46,835 nt of DNA from an uncultured Sphingomonas sp. (GCF_946477935.1 NZ_CAMLAC010000005.1:1-46835); one strand, 5' to 3'. Shown: positions 27,111 to 36,351, numbered from the stretch's first letter. Numbers and translations: made by a program. The notes: generated by a model not told the origin, from the letters alone.

Positions 27111-27653
27111 TCAGCGGCGACCGCGCCAGCCACGGCCACGATCGGCGCGATTTTCCCGCCGCAGCTCGCGGCGTTCGCGGCGCACGTCGCTGCGGAACTC
27201 GCGGCGCGCGTCACGGCGACCGTCGCGGAACTGATCGCGCGTGATCACCCCGTCGCGATAGGCCTGGCGGTTCTGACGCAGATCGCCGCGATAATCGCGC
27301 CGCTCGCGGCGGACGTCGCGGCCGAAATCGGCCCAGTTGTCGCGGATCGCATCGTTGCGATACCCGCGCCGCTGCCCCTGCCAGTAATTGCGCTGGCGAT
27401 CGTTCCAGCGAAACGGCCGGCGGTCGCGGTCATAAACGTAGATGCCGGTACCCGGATAATAGAAGTCGTTGTACCAGCCATAATAGGACGGCGCATAGCC
27501 GCCGCCGAAACCGCCGCCATAGGGATAGGCGTCATAATAGCCCCGGCCATAGCCCAGCGACGTGCCGCCATAGCCATAGCCGTCGGCGCAGCCCGACAAT
27601 GCCGCCACGAACCCCATGGCCAGACCGGCCAAGCCCAGACGCTTCAACACCAT
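27111..27653 (-). CDS. Tyr/Gly- and Arg-rich putative lipoprotein
   Basis: A 180-residue protein with a signal peptide and lipobox ALSGC near residue 21. The mature N-terminus is a glycine/tyrosine-rich stretch (about 23-65, with YGYGGTSLGYGRGYYDAYPY), followed by YVYDRDRRPFRWNDRQR. The last 75 residues are extremely rich in arginine and aspartate, with repeats of RRxxRxD type. I chose the ATG at 27653 because GGGAGAGG precedes it and the signal starts there. I know similar low-complexity basic envelope proteins from sphingomonads but no function. RNA- or polyanion-binding is only a guess. Confidence 0.75.
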   Translation of the reverse strand: MVLKRLGLAGLAMGFVAALSGCADGYGYGGTSLGYGRGYYDAYPYGGGFGGGYAPSYYGWYNDFYYPGTGIYVYDRDRRPFRWNDRQRNYWQGQRRGYRNDAIRDNWADFGRDVRRERRDYRGDLRQNRQAYRDGVITRDQFRDGRRDARREFRSDVRRERRELRRENRADRGRGWRGRR

Positions 27654-27747
27654 CGAACCTCTCCCGAACACGAGGATGCGGCCAGGATACGCGCCGCCTA
27701 TGGCGATGCAACTCGGCGCACTTCGATGTTGTTCCGGATCGACATGC

Positions 27748-27936
27748 TCAACCGCGTGCCATCGCGACCAGCGCATCGATCACGCTGCTCCCGGCCAGCG
27801 GGCCGAACAGCAGCATCAGCAGGTTGAAGCCAATGACCCAGGTCAGCACCTTCTCCTCACGCCGGCTGATGCGGCGCGGCGGCGGTGACGGGCGCCAGGG
27901 CGGCGGTGGCGGCTGATCGCGGAAATCGACGAACAT
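27748..27936 (-). CDS. Small proline-rich single-pass membrane protein
   Basis: A 62-residue product. The N-terminus is proline- and arginine-rich (PPPPPWRPSPPPRRISRREE, residues 9-28). One membrane segment follows at about residues 30-53 (VLTWVIGFNLLMLLFGPLAG). By the positive-inside rule the proline-rich part faces the cytosol. GGGAG precedes the ATG. The gene stands alone, 95 bases upstream of the Tyr/Gly-rich lipoprotein on the same strand. Function unknown. Confidence 0.6.
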   Translation of the reverse strand: MFVDFRDQPPPPPWRPSPPPRRISRREEKVLTWVIGFNLLMLLFGPLAGSSVIDALVAMARG

Positions 27937-28013
27937 CGGGCAACTCCCGGCAGGCCGATCTCCGCCCGCCAGCAGGTCAACGCCCCGCTGCCCCGCTCAG
28001 TGCCAAAAGGGGG

Positions 28014-28550
28014 TCAGTGCCCCGGAAACGCGAGCAAGGACGCCACCGCGACGCCGTCGGCCCGCAACGCGTCGGCCCCGCCCAGATCGGGCAGGTCGAC
28101 CAGAAACTGCGCCTGCACCAGCTCGGCCCCCGCCTTCGCCAGCAACCGAACCGCCGCCCGTGCCGTGCCCCCGGTCGCGATCAGGTCATCGACCAGCAGC
28201 ACGCGCGCGCCCGGCGCACAGGCATCGGCATGGATCGCGATCCGATCCTGCCCATATTCCAGCGCATAATCCTCCGCGATCGTCGCGCCCGGCAACTTGC
28301 CGTCCTTGCGGATCAGCAGCACCCCGGCCCGCAAGGGCGCCGCCAGCGCCGCGGCGAACAGGAACCCGCGCGCCTCGATCCCGGCGACCAGATCGATCGG
28401 CCCGGGCACCGCCGCTGCCATGCGATCGATCGCGGTGGCGAAACCGCCGGCATCGAGCAGCAGCGTGGTGATGTCGCGAAACTGGATGCCGGGCTTCGGA
28501 AAGTCCGGGATGGTGCGGATCAGCGCCTTCAGATCGTCATTCTCGGCCAT
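28014..28550 (-). CDS. apt: Adenine phosphoribosyltransferase
   Basis: Salvages adenine to AMP with PRPP. The 178-residue protein has the type I phosphoribosyltransferase loop VLLVDDLIATGGTA near residues 117-130. The adenine-binding N-terminal region IPDFPKPGIQFRDITTLL and AGIEARGFLF also identify Apt. It follows the petABC genes on the same strand after a 115-base gap that contains two hairpins, so it probably has its own transcript. Confidence 0.95.
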   Translation of the reverse strand: MAENDDLKALIRTIPDFPKPGIQFRDITTLLLDAGGFATAIDRMAAAVPGPIDLVAGIEARGFLFAAALAAPLRAGVLLIRKDGKLPGATIAEDYALEYGQDRIAIHADACAPGARVLLVDDLIATGGTARAAVRLLAKAGAELVQAQFLVDLPDLGGADALRADGVAVASLLAFPGH

Positions 28551-28600
28551 TCAGCGCCCGTGGCAAAGCCGGCGGGCCGTGTCGAGAAGGAATGTGCCGA

Positions 28601-28618
28601 GGCTATCGTGCGATAGCC
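28601..28618. other. Hairpin between petC and apt
   Basis: GGCTATCG directly followed by TG and CGATAGCC, giving an 8-bp palindrome. It lies 50 bases upstream of apt. It could be part of the apt leader or an operator-like site. Confidence 0.4.
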
Positions 28619-28634
28619 GCCATGCGATCGAGAC

Positions 28635-28659
28635 GGGCGGGGCAGATACGGCCCCGCCC
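28635..28659 (-). terminator. Probable 3' hairpin of the petABC transcript
   Basis: A perfect 9-bp GC-rich stem (GGGCGGGGC/GCCCCGCCC) with a 7-base loop, seven bases after the petC stop. There is no U-run on the minus strand, so it may be a stabilising 3' structure rather than an intrinsic terminator. Confidence 0.5.
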
Positions 28660-28665
28660 AGCGCC

Positions 28666-29514
28666 TCAATGCTTCACGTCGCGCCAGACATTCTGATACG
28701 CACCCCAGGCGAGGACGCAGAAGATCGCGATGAAGATCATCGCCGCAAAGCCCGCCGCATGGCGCTTTTCCAGATTCGGCTCGGCGGTCCAGGTCAGGAA
28801 GGCGGCGACGTCCTTGGCCATCTGGTCACGGGTGGCGGCGGTGCCGTCGCTATACTGAACCTGCCCATCGCTGGTGATCGGCGGCGGCATCGCGATGTTC
28901 AGATTGGCGAAATACGGGTTGTAGTGCAGCCCCTCGGGCGTCTTCACGTCCGGGAACTCGCGCAGCAGCGCCGCCGGCTGCGGCCGATAGGCGTCGGGAC
29001 CGACCAGCGAGTAGATATAGTTTCCACCGTCATGCCGCGCCTTGGCCATCAGCGACAGGTCGGGCGGCAGCGCATTGTTGTTCGCGGCGCGCGCGGCGAC
29101 TTCGTTGGCGAAGGGCGACGGGAAGCGATCGGACGGGATGTTCTTGCGTGTCGTCGCCTCGCCCGTCTCCGGATTGATCGTCGGCTGCTCGATCACCCAC
29201 TGGTTGGCGATCGCCTTCACTTCGGGATCAGTATAGCCCAGCGCCGCCAGATCGCGGAACGCGACCAGGCGCAGCGAGTGGCAGGCGGCGCACACTTCCT
29301 TGTAGACCTGGAAGCCGCGCTGCAATTGCCGCCGGTCGAACGTCCCGAAGATGCCGTCGGAGGACAGATGCGCCTCGCGCGGATGCAGGTGGAACTCCTC
29401 CTCCGCGGTCGGGGCGGGCGGCTCCGAGATCAGGCCGGAGACGGTGCCCCACAGTGCGATGGCGAGCACCAGCGTGAAAGCGGCGCCGACGAAGAATGCG
29501 ATCGTACGAACCAT
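28666..29514 (-). CDS. petC: Cytochrome c1 of the bc1 complex
   Basis: The membrane-anchored haem c subunit that passes electrons from the Rieske protein to soluble cytochrome c. The 282-residue protein has an N-terminal signal/anchor (about 5-28). The haem site CAACH is at residues 75-79, and the axial methionine is M209 in NIAMPPP. A C-terminal membrane helix at about 252-273 anchors it with the haem domain in the periplasm. It is last in petA-petB-petC, 33 bases after petB. Confidence 0.95.
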   Translation of the reverse strand: MVRTIAFFVGAAFTLVLAIALWGTVSGLISEPPAPTAEEEFHLHPREAHLSSDGIFGTFDRRQLQRGFQVYKEVCAACHSLRLVAFRDLAALGYTDPEVKAIANQWVIEQPTINPETGEATTRKNIPSDRFPSPFANEVAARAANNNALPPDLSLMAKARHDGGNYIYSLVGPDAYRPQPAALLREFPDVKTPEGLHYNPYFANLNIAMPPPITSDGQVQYSDGTAATRDQMAKDVAAFLTWTAEPNLEKRHAAGFAAMIFIAIFCVLAWGAYQNVWRDVKH

Positions 29515-29547
29515 GATGTTTATCGGTCCCCTCTTCGGTTCGTATCT

Positions 29548-30831
29548 TTACGCGAGCGCGGTCTTGGCCGGGCTCGTGCCGCCATGCTTGGCCAGCACCG
29601 CCTCGGTGATCGAGTTGGGCAGCGGGCGCGGACGCTCCGACCGTGCGATGAACGGCAGGATCACCAGGAAGTGCAGGAAATAATAGCCTGCGGTGATCTG
29701 GCTGAGGATGATGAAGAACGGCGTCGCCGGCGAACCCCCGCACCAGCCGAGCAGCAGCACGTCGACCACCAGGATCCAGAAGGCGATCCGCGCCTTGGGC
29801 CGGAAGTTGTTCGAGCGCACCGGCGACGAGTCGAGCCAGGGCAGGAAGAACAGCAGCAGGATCGACCCGAACATCGCCAGCACGCCCCACAGCTTGGCCG
29901 GCAGGATGAAGTCGGCGGTAAAGGCGCGCAGGATCGCGTAGAAGGGCCAGAAATACCATTCGGGCACGATATGCGCCGGCGTCGAAAGCGGGTTGGCCGG
30001 GATGTAGTTGTCCGGATGGCCCAGATAGTTCGGAAAGAAGAACAGCAGGAAGGCGAACAGCGCCAGGAAGATGCCCAGCCCGAACCCATCCTTGGCGGTG
30101 TAATAGGGATGGAAGGGCACGGTGTCCTGCTCGCCTTTCACGTCCACCCCGGTCGGATTGTTCGAACCCGGGATATGCAGCGCCCAGATGTGCAGGATGA
30201 TCACGCCCGCGATCACGAAGGGCAGCAGATAGTGGAGCGAGAAGAAGCGGTTGAGCGCGGCGTTATCCGGCGCATAGCCGCCCAGCAGCCAGATGCGGAC
30301 GGTATCGCCGACCACCGGGATCGCCGAGAAGAAGCCGGTGATCACCTGCGCGCCCCAGAAGCTCATCTGCCCCCAGGGGAGCACATAGCCCATGAAGGCG
30401 GTCGCCATCATCAGCAGGAAGATGGTGACGCCCAGCAGCCATACCATCTCGCGCGGCGCCTTGTACGATCCGTAATACAGCCCGCGGAAGATGTGGATAT
30501 AGACGACGATGAAGAACATCGACGCGCCGTTGGCGTGCGCATAGCGTAGGAACCAGCCGGCATTCACGTCGCGCATGATGCTCTCGACCGAATCGAACGC
30601 GACCGCGCCATTGGCGGCATAGTGCATCGCCAGCACGACGCCGGTGATGATCTGGATCGCCAGTGCCGCACCTGCGAGCACGCCGAAGTTCCAGAAATAA
30701 TTCAGGTTGCGCGGCACCGGATAGCCCGCGCCGACCGCATTGTAGACGAGCCGCGGCACCGGCAGCTTCTCGTCCAGCCAGCGCATCAGCGGCTGCTTCG
30801 GCTCGTAATGCTTCGCCCAGGGAAAGCTCAT
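29548..30831 (-). CDS. petB: Cytochrome b of the bc1 complex
   Basis: The di-haem membrane core of ubiquinol:cytochrome c oxidoreductase, 427 residues with eight or more membrane helices. Haem-ligand histidines appear in [11 protein letters not shown] and [22 protein letters not shown], and in the [24 protein letters not shown] region. The Qo-site motif [13 protein letters not shown] is intact (residues about 270-282, PEWY being diagnostic). It starts 10 bases after petA ends, as part of one operon. Confidence 0.96.
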   Translation of the reverse strand: MSFPWAKHYEPKQPLMRWLDEKLPVPRLVYNAVGAGYPVPRNLNYFWNFGVLAGAALAIQIITGVVLAMHYAANGAVAFDSVESIMRDVNAGWFLRYAHANGASMFFIVVYIHIFRGLYYGSYKAPREMVWLLGVTIFLLMMATAFMGYVLPWGQMSFWGAQVITGFFSAIPVVGDTVRIWLLGGYAPDNAALNRFFSLHYLLPFVIAGVIILHIWALHIPGSNNPTGVDVKGEQDTVPFHPYYTAKDGFGLGIFLALFAFLLFFFPNYLGHPDNYIPANPLSTPAHIVPEWYFWPFYAILRAFTADFILPAKLWGVLAMFGSILLLFFLPWLDSSPVRSNNFRPKARIAFWILVVDVLLLGWCGGSPATPFFIILSQITAGYYFLHFLVILPFIARSERPRPLPNSITEAVLAKHGGTSPAKTALA

Positions 30832-30841
30832 CTGCCGCTCC

Positions 30842-31426
30842 TCAGCCGACCGTCACGACGGTGTCGGACGTGAATGCATATTCCGGCACCACCAGGTTGG
30901 TCGGTGCCGGGCCTTTGCGGATCCGCGCCGCGGTGTCGTAGGCCGATCCATGGCACGGGCAGAAATAGCCGCCGAACGGCCCCTTGTTCTCGCCCTCGCC
31001 CGCGCCCAGCGGCACGCAGCCCAGATGGGTGCAGACGCCCAGCGTGATCAGCCAGTTCTTCTTGCCCTCCTTGGTCCGCTCGGCAAGCGTCTGGGGATCG
31101 CGCAGCTCGGCCAGCGGCACCGCTTCCGCCGCGGCGATTTCGGTCGGCGTCAGGTTGCGCACGAACAGCGGCTGCTTGCGGAAACTGGTCTTGATCGCCT
31201 GGCCGGGCGCGATCTTGGACAGGTCGATCTCGGTGGTCGACGCGGCCAGCACGTCGGCGGACGGGTTCATCTGGTTGATCAGCGGCAACACGATCGCGAC
31301 CGCACCGACGCCAGCCCAGGATACCGCGGCGATGTTGATGAAATCGCGGCGACGGGGATCGTGGACCTCTTCGTGAAACGGCTCCGGCGCTTCGCCCGGT
31401 GGTATTACGTTGTCCGCTACCGCCAT
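30842..31426 (-). CDS. petA: Rieske iron-sulfur subunit of the bc1 complex
   Basis: The 2Fe-2S subunit of the bc1 complex, 194 residues. The cluster ligands are in [10 protein letters not shown] and CPCHGSAYD, in the C-terminal domain (about 125-160). A twin-arginine-type N-terminus ([12 protein letters not shown]) precedes a membrane helix at about 33-52, as expected for Tat-inserted Rieske proteins. I start at the ATG at 31426 ([11 protein letters not shown]). The frame stays open much further upstream, but that part would be antisense to trmL. First gene of petA-petB-petC. Confidence 0.95.
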   Translation of the reverse strand: MAVADNVIPPGEAPEPFHEEVHDPRRRDFINIAAVSWAGVGAVAIVLPLINQMNPSADVLAASTTEIDLSKIAPGQAIKTSFRKQPLFVRNLTPTEIAAAEAVPLAELRDPQTLAERTKEGKKNWLITLGVCTHLGCVPLGAGEGENKGPFGGYFCPCHGSAYDTAARIRKGPAPTNLVVPEYAFTSDTVVTVG

Positions 31427-31515
31427 TCCCGATCCCTCAACCCGTTTGCATCTCGTTCGTCCGGCGGCCTCTCGCCACCGTCGACACCCCTCCGTCCCCG
31501 CGGGAGGCACACAAG

Positions 31516-31544
31516 TGTTAGCCGCGCCGGCCCCGTTTTGCCAA
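31516..31544 (-). promoter_or_regulatory. Candidate promoter of petABC
   Basis: On the minus strand, TTGGCA (31544-31539) is followed after exactly 17 bases by CTAACA (31521-31516). It would start transcription about 80 bases before petA. The -10 match is partial. Confidence 0.35.
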
Positions 31545-31597
31545 CTGCCAATTTCCCGTACGCGCTTTCCGCCACGAAATCCGTTAGGAACCTGGCC

Positions 31598-32068
31598 ATG
31601 CGGATCGCCCTTTTCGAACCTGATATCGCCGGCAATGTCGGCACCATGCTGCGCACCGCCGCCTGTTTCGGCGTCGGCGTCGACCTGATCGAGCCGATGG
31701 GCTTCGCCTATTCGGATCGTGCGCTCGCGCGTGCCGGGATGGACTATGCCCGCGCCGCACAGGTGGTGCGCCATGCCGACTGGGATGCCTTTCGGGCAGC
31801 GACGCCGGCCCGGATCGTGCTCGCCACCACCACGGGCGCCGTGCCGCTGCCCGAAATGCGCTTCACCGCCGACGACGTCATCCTGCTCGGATCCGAAAGC
31901 GCGGGCGTGCCGCCCGATGTCCATGCCGCGGTGGATGCCCGCGTCCGCATCCCGATGCGCCCCGGCTTTCGCTCGCTCAACGTCGCCGCCTCCGCCGCGA
32001 TCCTGCTTGCCGAGGCGCTGCGGCAGACGCTTTGGACGCAGCCCGGGTGGGACAGGATGACCGATTGA
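31598..32068 (+). CDS. trmL: tRNA (cytidine/uridine-34-2'-O)-methyltransferase TrmL
   Basis: A minimal SPOUT methyltransferase of 156 residues that methylates the wobble ribose of certain tRNA-Leu species. It begins [25 protein letters not shown], the family N-terminus within its first 25 residues. It carries the knot motifs [12 protein letters not shown] (about 91-102) and [18 protein letters not shown] (about 114-131). The frame is open upstream, but the ATG at 31598 fits both family length and an AGGAA site. Divergent from petA; hemF follows closely. Confidence 0.9.
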   Translation: MRIALFEPDIAGNVGTMLRTAACFGVGVDLIEPMGFAYSDRALARAGMDYARAAQVVRHADWDAFRAATPARIVLATTTGAVPLPEMRFTADDVILLGSESAGVPPDVHAAVDARVRIPMRPGFRSLNVAASAAILLAEALRQTLWTQPGWDRMTD

Positions 32069-32088
32069 CCGCCGCCGCGCCGCCGCCG

Positions 32089-32961
32089 ATGACCGCGACA
32101 ATGACGACCCGCCCCCTGGACCTGCCCCTCGACGCCGAGCAGGACGCCGCCCGTATCTGGTTCGAATCCTTGCGCGATCGCATCTGTGCCGCGTTCGAGG
32201 CGATCGAACGCGAAGCCGGCTCCGATGCCGCCTTCGATTATATCGCCTGGGACCGGCAGGATCCGAGCGGCGAGCCCGGCGGCGGCGGGGTGCGGGGCGT
32301 GATGAAGGGCCGCGTGTTCGAGAAGGTCGGGGTCAACGTCTCGACGGTCGGCGGCACGTTCGAGGGCGAGTTCGGCAAGACCATCCACGGCGCGGGCGAG
32401 GATCCGCGCTTCGTCGCCACCGGCATCAGCCTGGTTGCGCACATGGCCAACCCGCATGTGCCCGCGGTGCACATGAACACGCGGTTCCTGACCACCACCA
32501 AACGCTGGTTCGGCGGGGGCGCCGACCTCAATCCGCCGCTGCCGGTGGCCGCGGACACGCAGGATTTCCACACTACGCTGAAGGCTGCGTGCGACGCGCA
32601 TGATCCGGCGCATTATCCGCGCTTCAAGGCATGGGCGGACGACTATTTCTACATCCCCCACCGCAAGGTTCACCGCGGCGTCGGCGGCATCTTCTACGAT
32701 CATCTGGAGGGCGATTTCGGCGCCAGCTTCGCCTTCACCCGCGCGGTCGGCGAGGCGTTTCTGGATGTCTATCCGCGCATCGTCCGCCGCCGCATGCACG
32801 ACGCCTTCGGCCCCGAGGATCTTGCCGAGCAGCGTCGCTGGCGCGGGCGCTATGCGGAGTTCAACCTCGTCTATGATCGCGGCACGCTGTTCGGGTTGAA
32901 GACCGGCGGCAATATCGATGCGATCCTGATGAGCCTGCCCCCGGTCGCCGAATGGGACTGA
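32089..32961 (+). CDS. hemF: Oxygen-dependent coproporphyrinogen III oxidase
   Basis: Converts coproporphyrinogen III to protoporphyrinogen IX in haem synthesis using O2. The 290-residue protein includes the family stretches [28 protein letters not shown] [31 protein letters not shown] and [28 protein letters not shown]. The start is uncertain. ATGs at 32089 and 32101 and a TTG at 32065 are all in frame, and none has a clear ribosome binding site. It overlaps the next gene by 10 bases. Confidence 0.94.
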   Translation: MTATMTTRPLDLPLDAEQDAARIWFESLRDRICAAFEAIEREAGSDAAFDYIAWDRQDPSGEPGGGGVRGVMKGRVFEKVGVNVSTVGGTFEGEFGKTIHGAGEDPRFVATGISLVAHMANPHVPAVHMNTRFLTTTKRWFGGGADLNPPLPVAADTQDFHTTLKAACDAHDPAHYPRFKAWADDYFYIPHRKVHRGVGGIFYDHLEGDFGASFAFTRAVGEAFLDVYPRIVRRRMHDAFGPEDLAEQRRWRGRYAEFNLVYDRGTLFGLKTGGNIDAILMSLPPVAEWD

Positions 32962-33545
32962 CGCCGGTTGCGGGCGACCAGCTCGCCACGATCGTCACCA
33001 CGCTGGAGATGCGCGCGCGGCCCCGCCCGCGCCCCCTGCCCGAATCGCCGCTGCGCCTGGTGGCGTGGAACCGGCCCGATCCCGCCAAGTACCGCGCCCT
33101 GTTCGCGCGTATCGGCGCGCCTTGGCTATGGTTCTCGCGCCTGGCGATGGACGATGCGGCGCTGACCGCGATCATCCACGATCCGGGCATCGCCGTTTTC
33201 GCCGCCACGGATGCGCGCGGGGTCGAGGTCGGCTTTCTGGAGCTGGACCACCGCCATGCCGGCGCGTGCGAGATCGGCTATTTCGGCCTGATCCCGGAAC
33301 TGGCGGGCGCCGGCCATGGCCGCTGGCTGATGGCCCATGCGCTGATGCGCGCCTGGACGGCCGGGGTGGCACGGGTGTGGGTCCATACCTGCACGCTCGA
33401 CCATCCCAGCGCGCTCAACTTCTACCGCGCGCAGGGCTTTACCGCGATCAGCCGCACGATCGAGACCTTTCCCGATCCGCGCGTGCTGGGGCTGCTGCCC
33501 ATGGACGCCGCGCCTCAGATCCCCCTGCTCGCCAACCGGCGATAG
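32952..33545 (+). CDS. GNAT-family acetyltransferase
   Basis: A 197-residue N-acetyltransferase. The acetyl-CoA-binding region is GYFGLIPELAGAGHGRWLMAHAL (about residues 98-120; the GAGHGRWL part fits the Q/RxxGxG/A loop). It is followed by WVHTCTLDHPSALNFYRAQGF, a typical GNAT C-terminal motif. The acceptor substrate is unknown. The start overlaps the end of hemF by 10 bases, so it is probably cotranscribed. Its last 31 bases overlap the convergent membrane-protein gene. Confidence 0.85.
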   Translation: MGLTPVAGDQLATIVTTLEMRARPRPRPLPESPLRLVAWNRPDPAKYRALFARIGAPWLWFSRLAMDDAALTAIIHDPGIAVFAATDARGVEVGFLELDHRHAGACEIGYFGLIPELAGAGHGRWLMAHALMRAWTAGVARVWVHTCTLDHPSALNFYRAQGFTAISRTIETFPDPRVLGLLPMDAAPQIPLLANRR

Positions 33546-34261
33546 GCGACAACCGCGATCAGCGCCTGCGCCACTGCGGTCGCCGCGACCACCGCCGCCG
33601 CGCACGCCTCCACCACCGCCACGCCGATCGGATTGCCGCTCTCCTGTCCGCTCAGCCAATCGCCCAGCCACAGGAAGGGCTGTCCCGCCAGGAACCCGCC
33701 CAGATACGTCACCGCCGCCAGCCCCATCAGCGCCAATCCAGCGCCCCGGCTGAGCCTGAAGCTGCGCCGAAGCGCGCCGGTGGCCGACATCCGCCCTTCC
33801 GCGACCAACGCCGGCCCGGTGACGAGCAGGCGCCCGGCGACATACAGCCCCGGCACGATCCACAGCAGCATGCCCGCGCCCGTCGGCAGCGAGACCAGCA
33901 CCATCGCCAGCAGGAAGCGCGGCCACAACCGCGCCGCACGGGTCAACGCCTGCCCCAGCGTCCCCCCCGGCACCAGATACAGCACCAGCATCGCCCCGGT
34001 TCCCAGAAAGCCGATCGCATAGGCCAGCAGATACCAGCCGCCATGCGCCGCCCCCCAGACGCTCAGCGCCTCCATCCACGCATCGGTACGCGCCTCGCCC
34101 ACCTCCGCCCCGCGTTCGGGCATGGGTGGTTCGGGCACCAGCAGCGCCAGCGCCAGCGCCGGCAGGAAATGAAACACGCCCGCGATACGCAGCAACAGAT
34201 CCCGGTCCCGCCGGAACAAAGCCCACGCATCGCGCAACACGGCGACGGGATCGATGGTCAT
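33515..34261 (-). CDS. Multi-pass membrane protein (GPDPase membrane-domain-like), paralogue 2
   Basis: A 248-residue protein with about six hydrophobic segments. The signature EGRMSATGALRRSFRLSRG (about residues 168-186) resembles the ALKRSWRLTKG motif of the glycerophosphodiesterase membrane-domain family. The neighbouring upstream gene carries the same signature, so the two look like a tandem duplication. Its ATG overlaps the upstream stop by one base. The 3' end overlaps the convergent acetyltransferase gene by 31 bases. Function unknown; no catalytic phosphodiesterase domain is present. Confidence 0.8.
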   Translation of the reverse strand: MTIDPVAVLRDAWALFRRDRDLLLRIAGVFHFLPALALALLVPEPPMPERGAEVGEARTDAWMEALSVWGAAHGGWYLLAYAIGFLGTGAMLVLYLVPGGTLGQALTRAARLWPRFLLAMVLVSLPTGAGMLLWIVPGLYVAGRLLVTGPALVAEGRMSATGALRRSFRLSRGAGLALMGLAAVTYLGGFLAGQPFLWLGDWLSGQESGNPIGVAVVEACAAAVVAATAVAQALIAVVAYRRLASRGI

Positions 34262-35121
34262 CAGTATGCCGGAGGCACGTCCTTCTGCAAATCCACGTTT
34301 GCGGGTGCTGTAGCGCCTGCTGTGGCCACGTACAGCCGGGCCGCGAACACATAGGCGACGGTCAGCAACACGGCGTTGACCGCTGCGCCCGCGATTCCCG
34401 CCAGCGCCACCGCGACGCCGCTGGATCCCAGCAGCAACCGGGCGACCACGCCTACCACGCCCTGCGCCGCCAGCAACACCACTAGAAAGACGATGCCGAA
34501 CAATATCATGACGCCGATCAGCTTCAGCGTCAGCCCTTGCGTCAAGCGGATCGAGCGGCGGATCGCGCCCAGCCCCAGCCGCTCATTCAGAACCACTGCA
34601 TAAACCAGCATCAGCCGGGCACTCGCCCAGATCGCCAGAATAAACAGGGCCAGGCTGTACAACACAACGAACGCCGCCGTGCTGCCGGACAGGGCGGGCA
34701 TGCGCGCCGCATTGCCCTGCGTTGCGGCCGCGGCGGCGAAGTCGAAACCTGCGGCGACCAGCGACCCGATGATGGGAAGAAACAGCACCAGCGCGATCAC
34801 CGCGATGATCAGGGCGATACCCAGCACGGGCAGCAGGCGTGCCCAGCCTTGCCGGATGGCATCGGCCCGCGTCGTTGCGGGATGCGTCGCCACCGCCATT
34901 ACCGCCATCTGCCCCCAGATCATCATCACCGCTGCGGCCAATGCGATCAGCGCGGTGAGCCCGATATGCAGCACATTGTTTTCGTTCACCGCCAGCCCCG
35001 CCACGGACTGCACCACGGAGGGCAGGAAGAAGCCCAGCGCCGCGATCGGCATTAGCACGCCGGTGCGTCCGCCCAGAACCTGCGTGCTACTGTCCCAAAC
35101 CGCACCGATCTTTACCGTCAT
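34261..35121 (-). CDS. Multi-pass membrane protein (GPDPase membrane-domain-like), paralogue 1
   Basis: A 286-residue protein with six or so membrane segments (for example IGLTALIALAAAVMMIWGQM, VLGIALIIAVIALVLFLPII). The stretch NERLGLGAIRRSIRLTQG near residue 180 matches the signature in the next gene. It leads a two-gene unit in which the downstream start overlaps its stop. Divergent from lipB. No known function; membrane-lipid or envelope homeostasis is only a guess. Confidence 0.8.
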   Translation of the reverse strand: MTVKIGAVWDSSTQVLGGRTGVLMPIAALGFFLPSVVQSVAGLAVNENNVLHIGLTALIALAAAVMMIWGQMAVMAVATHPATTRADAIRQGWARLLPVLGIALIIAVIALVLFLPIIGSLVAAGFDFAAAAATQGNAARMPALSGSTAAFVVLYSLALFILAIWASARLMLVYAVVLNERLGLGAIRRSIRLTQGLTLKLIGVMILFGIVFLVVLLAAQGVVGVVARLLLGSSGVAVALAGIAGAAVNAVLLTVAYVFAARLYVATAGATAPANVDLQKDVPPAY

Positions 35122-35259
35122 GCCGCCCCCCGTTCTGGCCTTTGCCGTAGCGCCTACGCTAGCGCACGTCGGCGGCTTTGACCATCAACGTCGCACGGGT
35201 GCGCTCACGCGCGGCAAGGCCGCTTGCATGTCGCCGCCGGCGCGCGCACAGACGCGGGC

Positions 35260-35922
35260 GTGACCGACATTACCGATATCGAATGGCGGGTAAGTGGCGG
35301 CCTGATCCCCTACCCGCAGGGCCTGGCCGAAATGGAGGCGCGTGCTGCGGCGGTGCATGACGGCACTGCGCGCGAGCTCGTGTGGCTGCTCGAACACCCG
35401 CCCGTCTATACCGCCGGGACCAGCGCCGATCCGGCCGAGTTGGTCGATCCGCGCTTTCCTGTCTTCGACACGGGGCGTGGCGGCCGCTACACCTATCACG
35501 GCCCCGGCCAGCGTACCGGCTATCTGGTGCTTGACCTCAACCGGCGCGGGCGTGACGTGCGTGCCTTTGTTCATGCGCTGGAGGACTGGCTGATCGCCGC
35601 ACTGCGCGAATTGGGCGTCGATGCTTACAGCGTTTGCGGCCGTGTCGGCATCTGGACCCGCGATGGGGGAACGGAGGCCAAGATCGGCGCGATCGGGGTT
35701 CGGGTAAAGCGCTGGGTGACGCTGCACGGCTTTGCGGTAAATATATCGCCTGATCTCAATCATTTCGGAGGGATCGTGCCATGCGGTCTGCCCGATTATC
35801 CGGTGACCAGCCTGGCCGCGCTTGGCCGTGAAGGCACGATGGAAACCTTTGATCGCGCACTTGCGTTGACATTCCCGGCCTTCCTTGAAACTCTCGCTTT
35901 GGCCCGACAAAAGCAGGCTTGA
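35260..35922 (+). CDS. lipB: Octanoyl-[acyl-carrier-protein]:protein N-octanoyltransferase
   Basis: Transfers octanoyl from ACP to lipoyl domains, the first step of endogenous lipoate synthesis. A GcvH protein that needs lipoylation is encoded in this same window. The 220-residue protein has the catalytic C175 ([16 protein letters not shown]) and K141 ([11 protein letters not shown]), plus [20 protein letters not shown] near residues 74-93. I use the GTG at 35260 ([10 protein letters not shown]); a TTG 12 codons upstream is also in frame. The ribosome binding site is weak. Confidence 0.93.
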   Translation: MTDITDIEWRVSGGLIPYPQGLAEMEARAAAVHDGTARELVWLLEHPPVYTAGTSADPAELVDPRFPVFDTGRGGRYTYHGPGQRTGYLVLDLNRRGRDVRAFVHALEDWLIAALRELGVDAYSVCGRVGIWTRDGGTEAKIGAIGVRVKRWVTLHGFAVNISPDLNHFGGIVPCGLPDYPVTSLAALGREGTMETFDRALALTFPAFLETLALARQKQA

Positions 35923-36010
35923 GGGCCAGTCGGTATCCGGGTAATGTCCACCGAGATTTGGGTATTAAGGCCATCAAGCCGTTCCAAATCCTCTATCTAG
36001 GGAGCTTCCA

Positions 36011-36286
36011 ATGCGTGCAATCATCTCCAAGGTCCTGACCGGCTCGCTCATCGCCGGTGCAGCGCTGGCCGTTTCCGCTTGCGGCGGCTCGAACGAAGCC
36101 ACGACCGAGAACACCATGGTCACCGACATGAACGCGACCGAGGGCATGGACACCATGACCGACAACATGACTGCCGTCGACGGCACCATGAACGGTGGCA
36201 TGATGGCCAACGACACCATGGGCAACGACATGATGATGTCGAACGACACCATGATGATGTCGAACACCACCACCAACGCGATGTAA
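36011..36286 (+). CDS. Methionine-rich small lipoprotein, function unknown
   Basis: A 91-residue predicted lipoprotein with lipobox VSAC, cysteine at residue 24. The 68-residue mature part contains 16 methionines and otherwise only C, G, S, N, E, A, T, V and D. It has no lysine, arginine, histidine, aromatic, leucine, isoleucine or proline. The end of the gene holds a 21-base tandem repeat (36230-36250 and 36251-36271) encoding MMMSNDT/MMMSNTT. A strong terminator follows. Methionine-rich envelope proteins can bind copper or silver, but that is only a suggestion here. Confidence 0.75.
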   Translation: MRAIISKVLTGSLIAGAALAVSACGGSNEATTENTMVTDMNATEGMDTMTDNMTAVDGTMNGGMMANDTMGNDMMMSNDTMMMSNTTTNAM

Positions 36287-36321
36287 TCATCGCCACGGGC
36301 CTTCGGGCCTTGGTGAAAAAA

Positions 36322-36351
36322 GGGCCGTCCGGGCGACCGGGCGGCCCTTTT
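36322..36351 (+). terminator. Rho-independent terminator after the Met-rich lipoprotein
   Basis: GGGCCG/CGGCCC and CCGG/CCGG form the stem with one T-G mismatch between them. The loop is GCGA and TTTT follows. An A-run on the 5' side would let it also work on the minus strand. The rest of 36287-36482 shows nothing gene-like. Confidence 0.85.

Noticed and set aside
28297..30549. A 750-residue plus-strand frame across apt, petC and petB
   Set aside because: Antisense to three well-identified genes; low-complexity charged composition.
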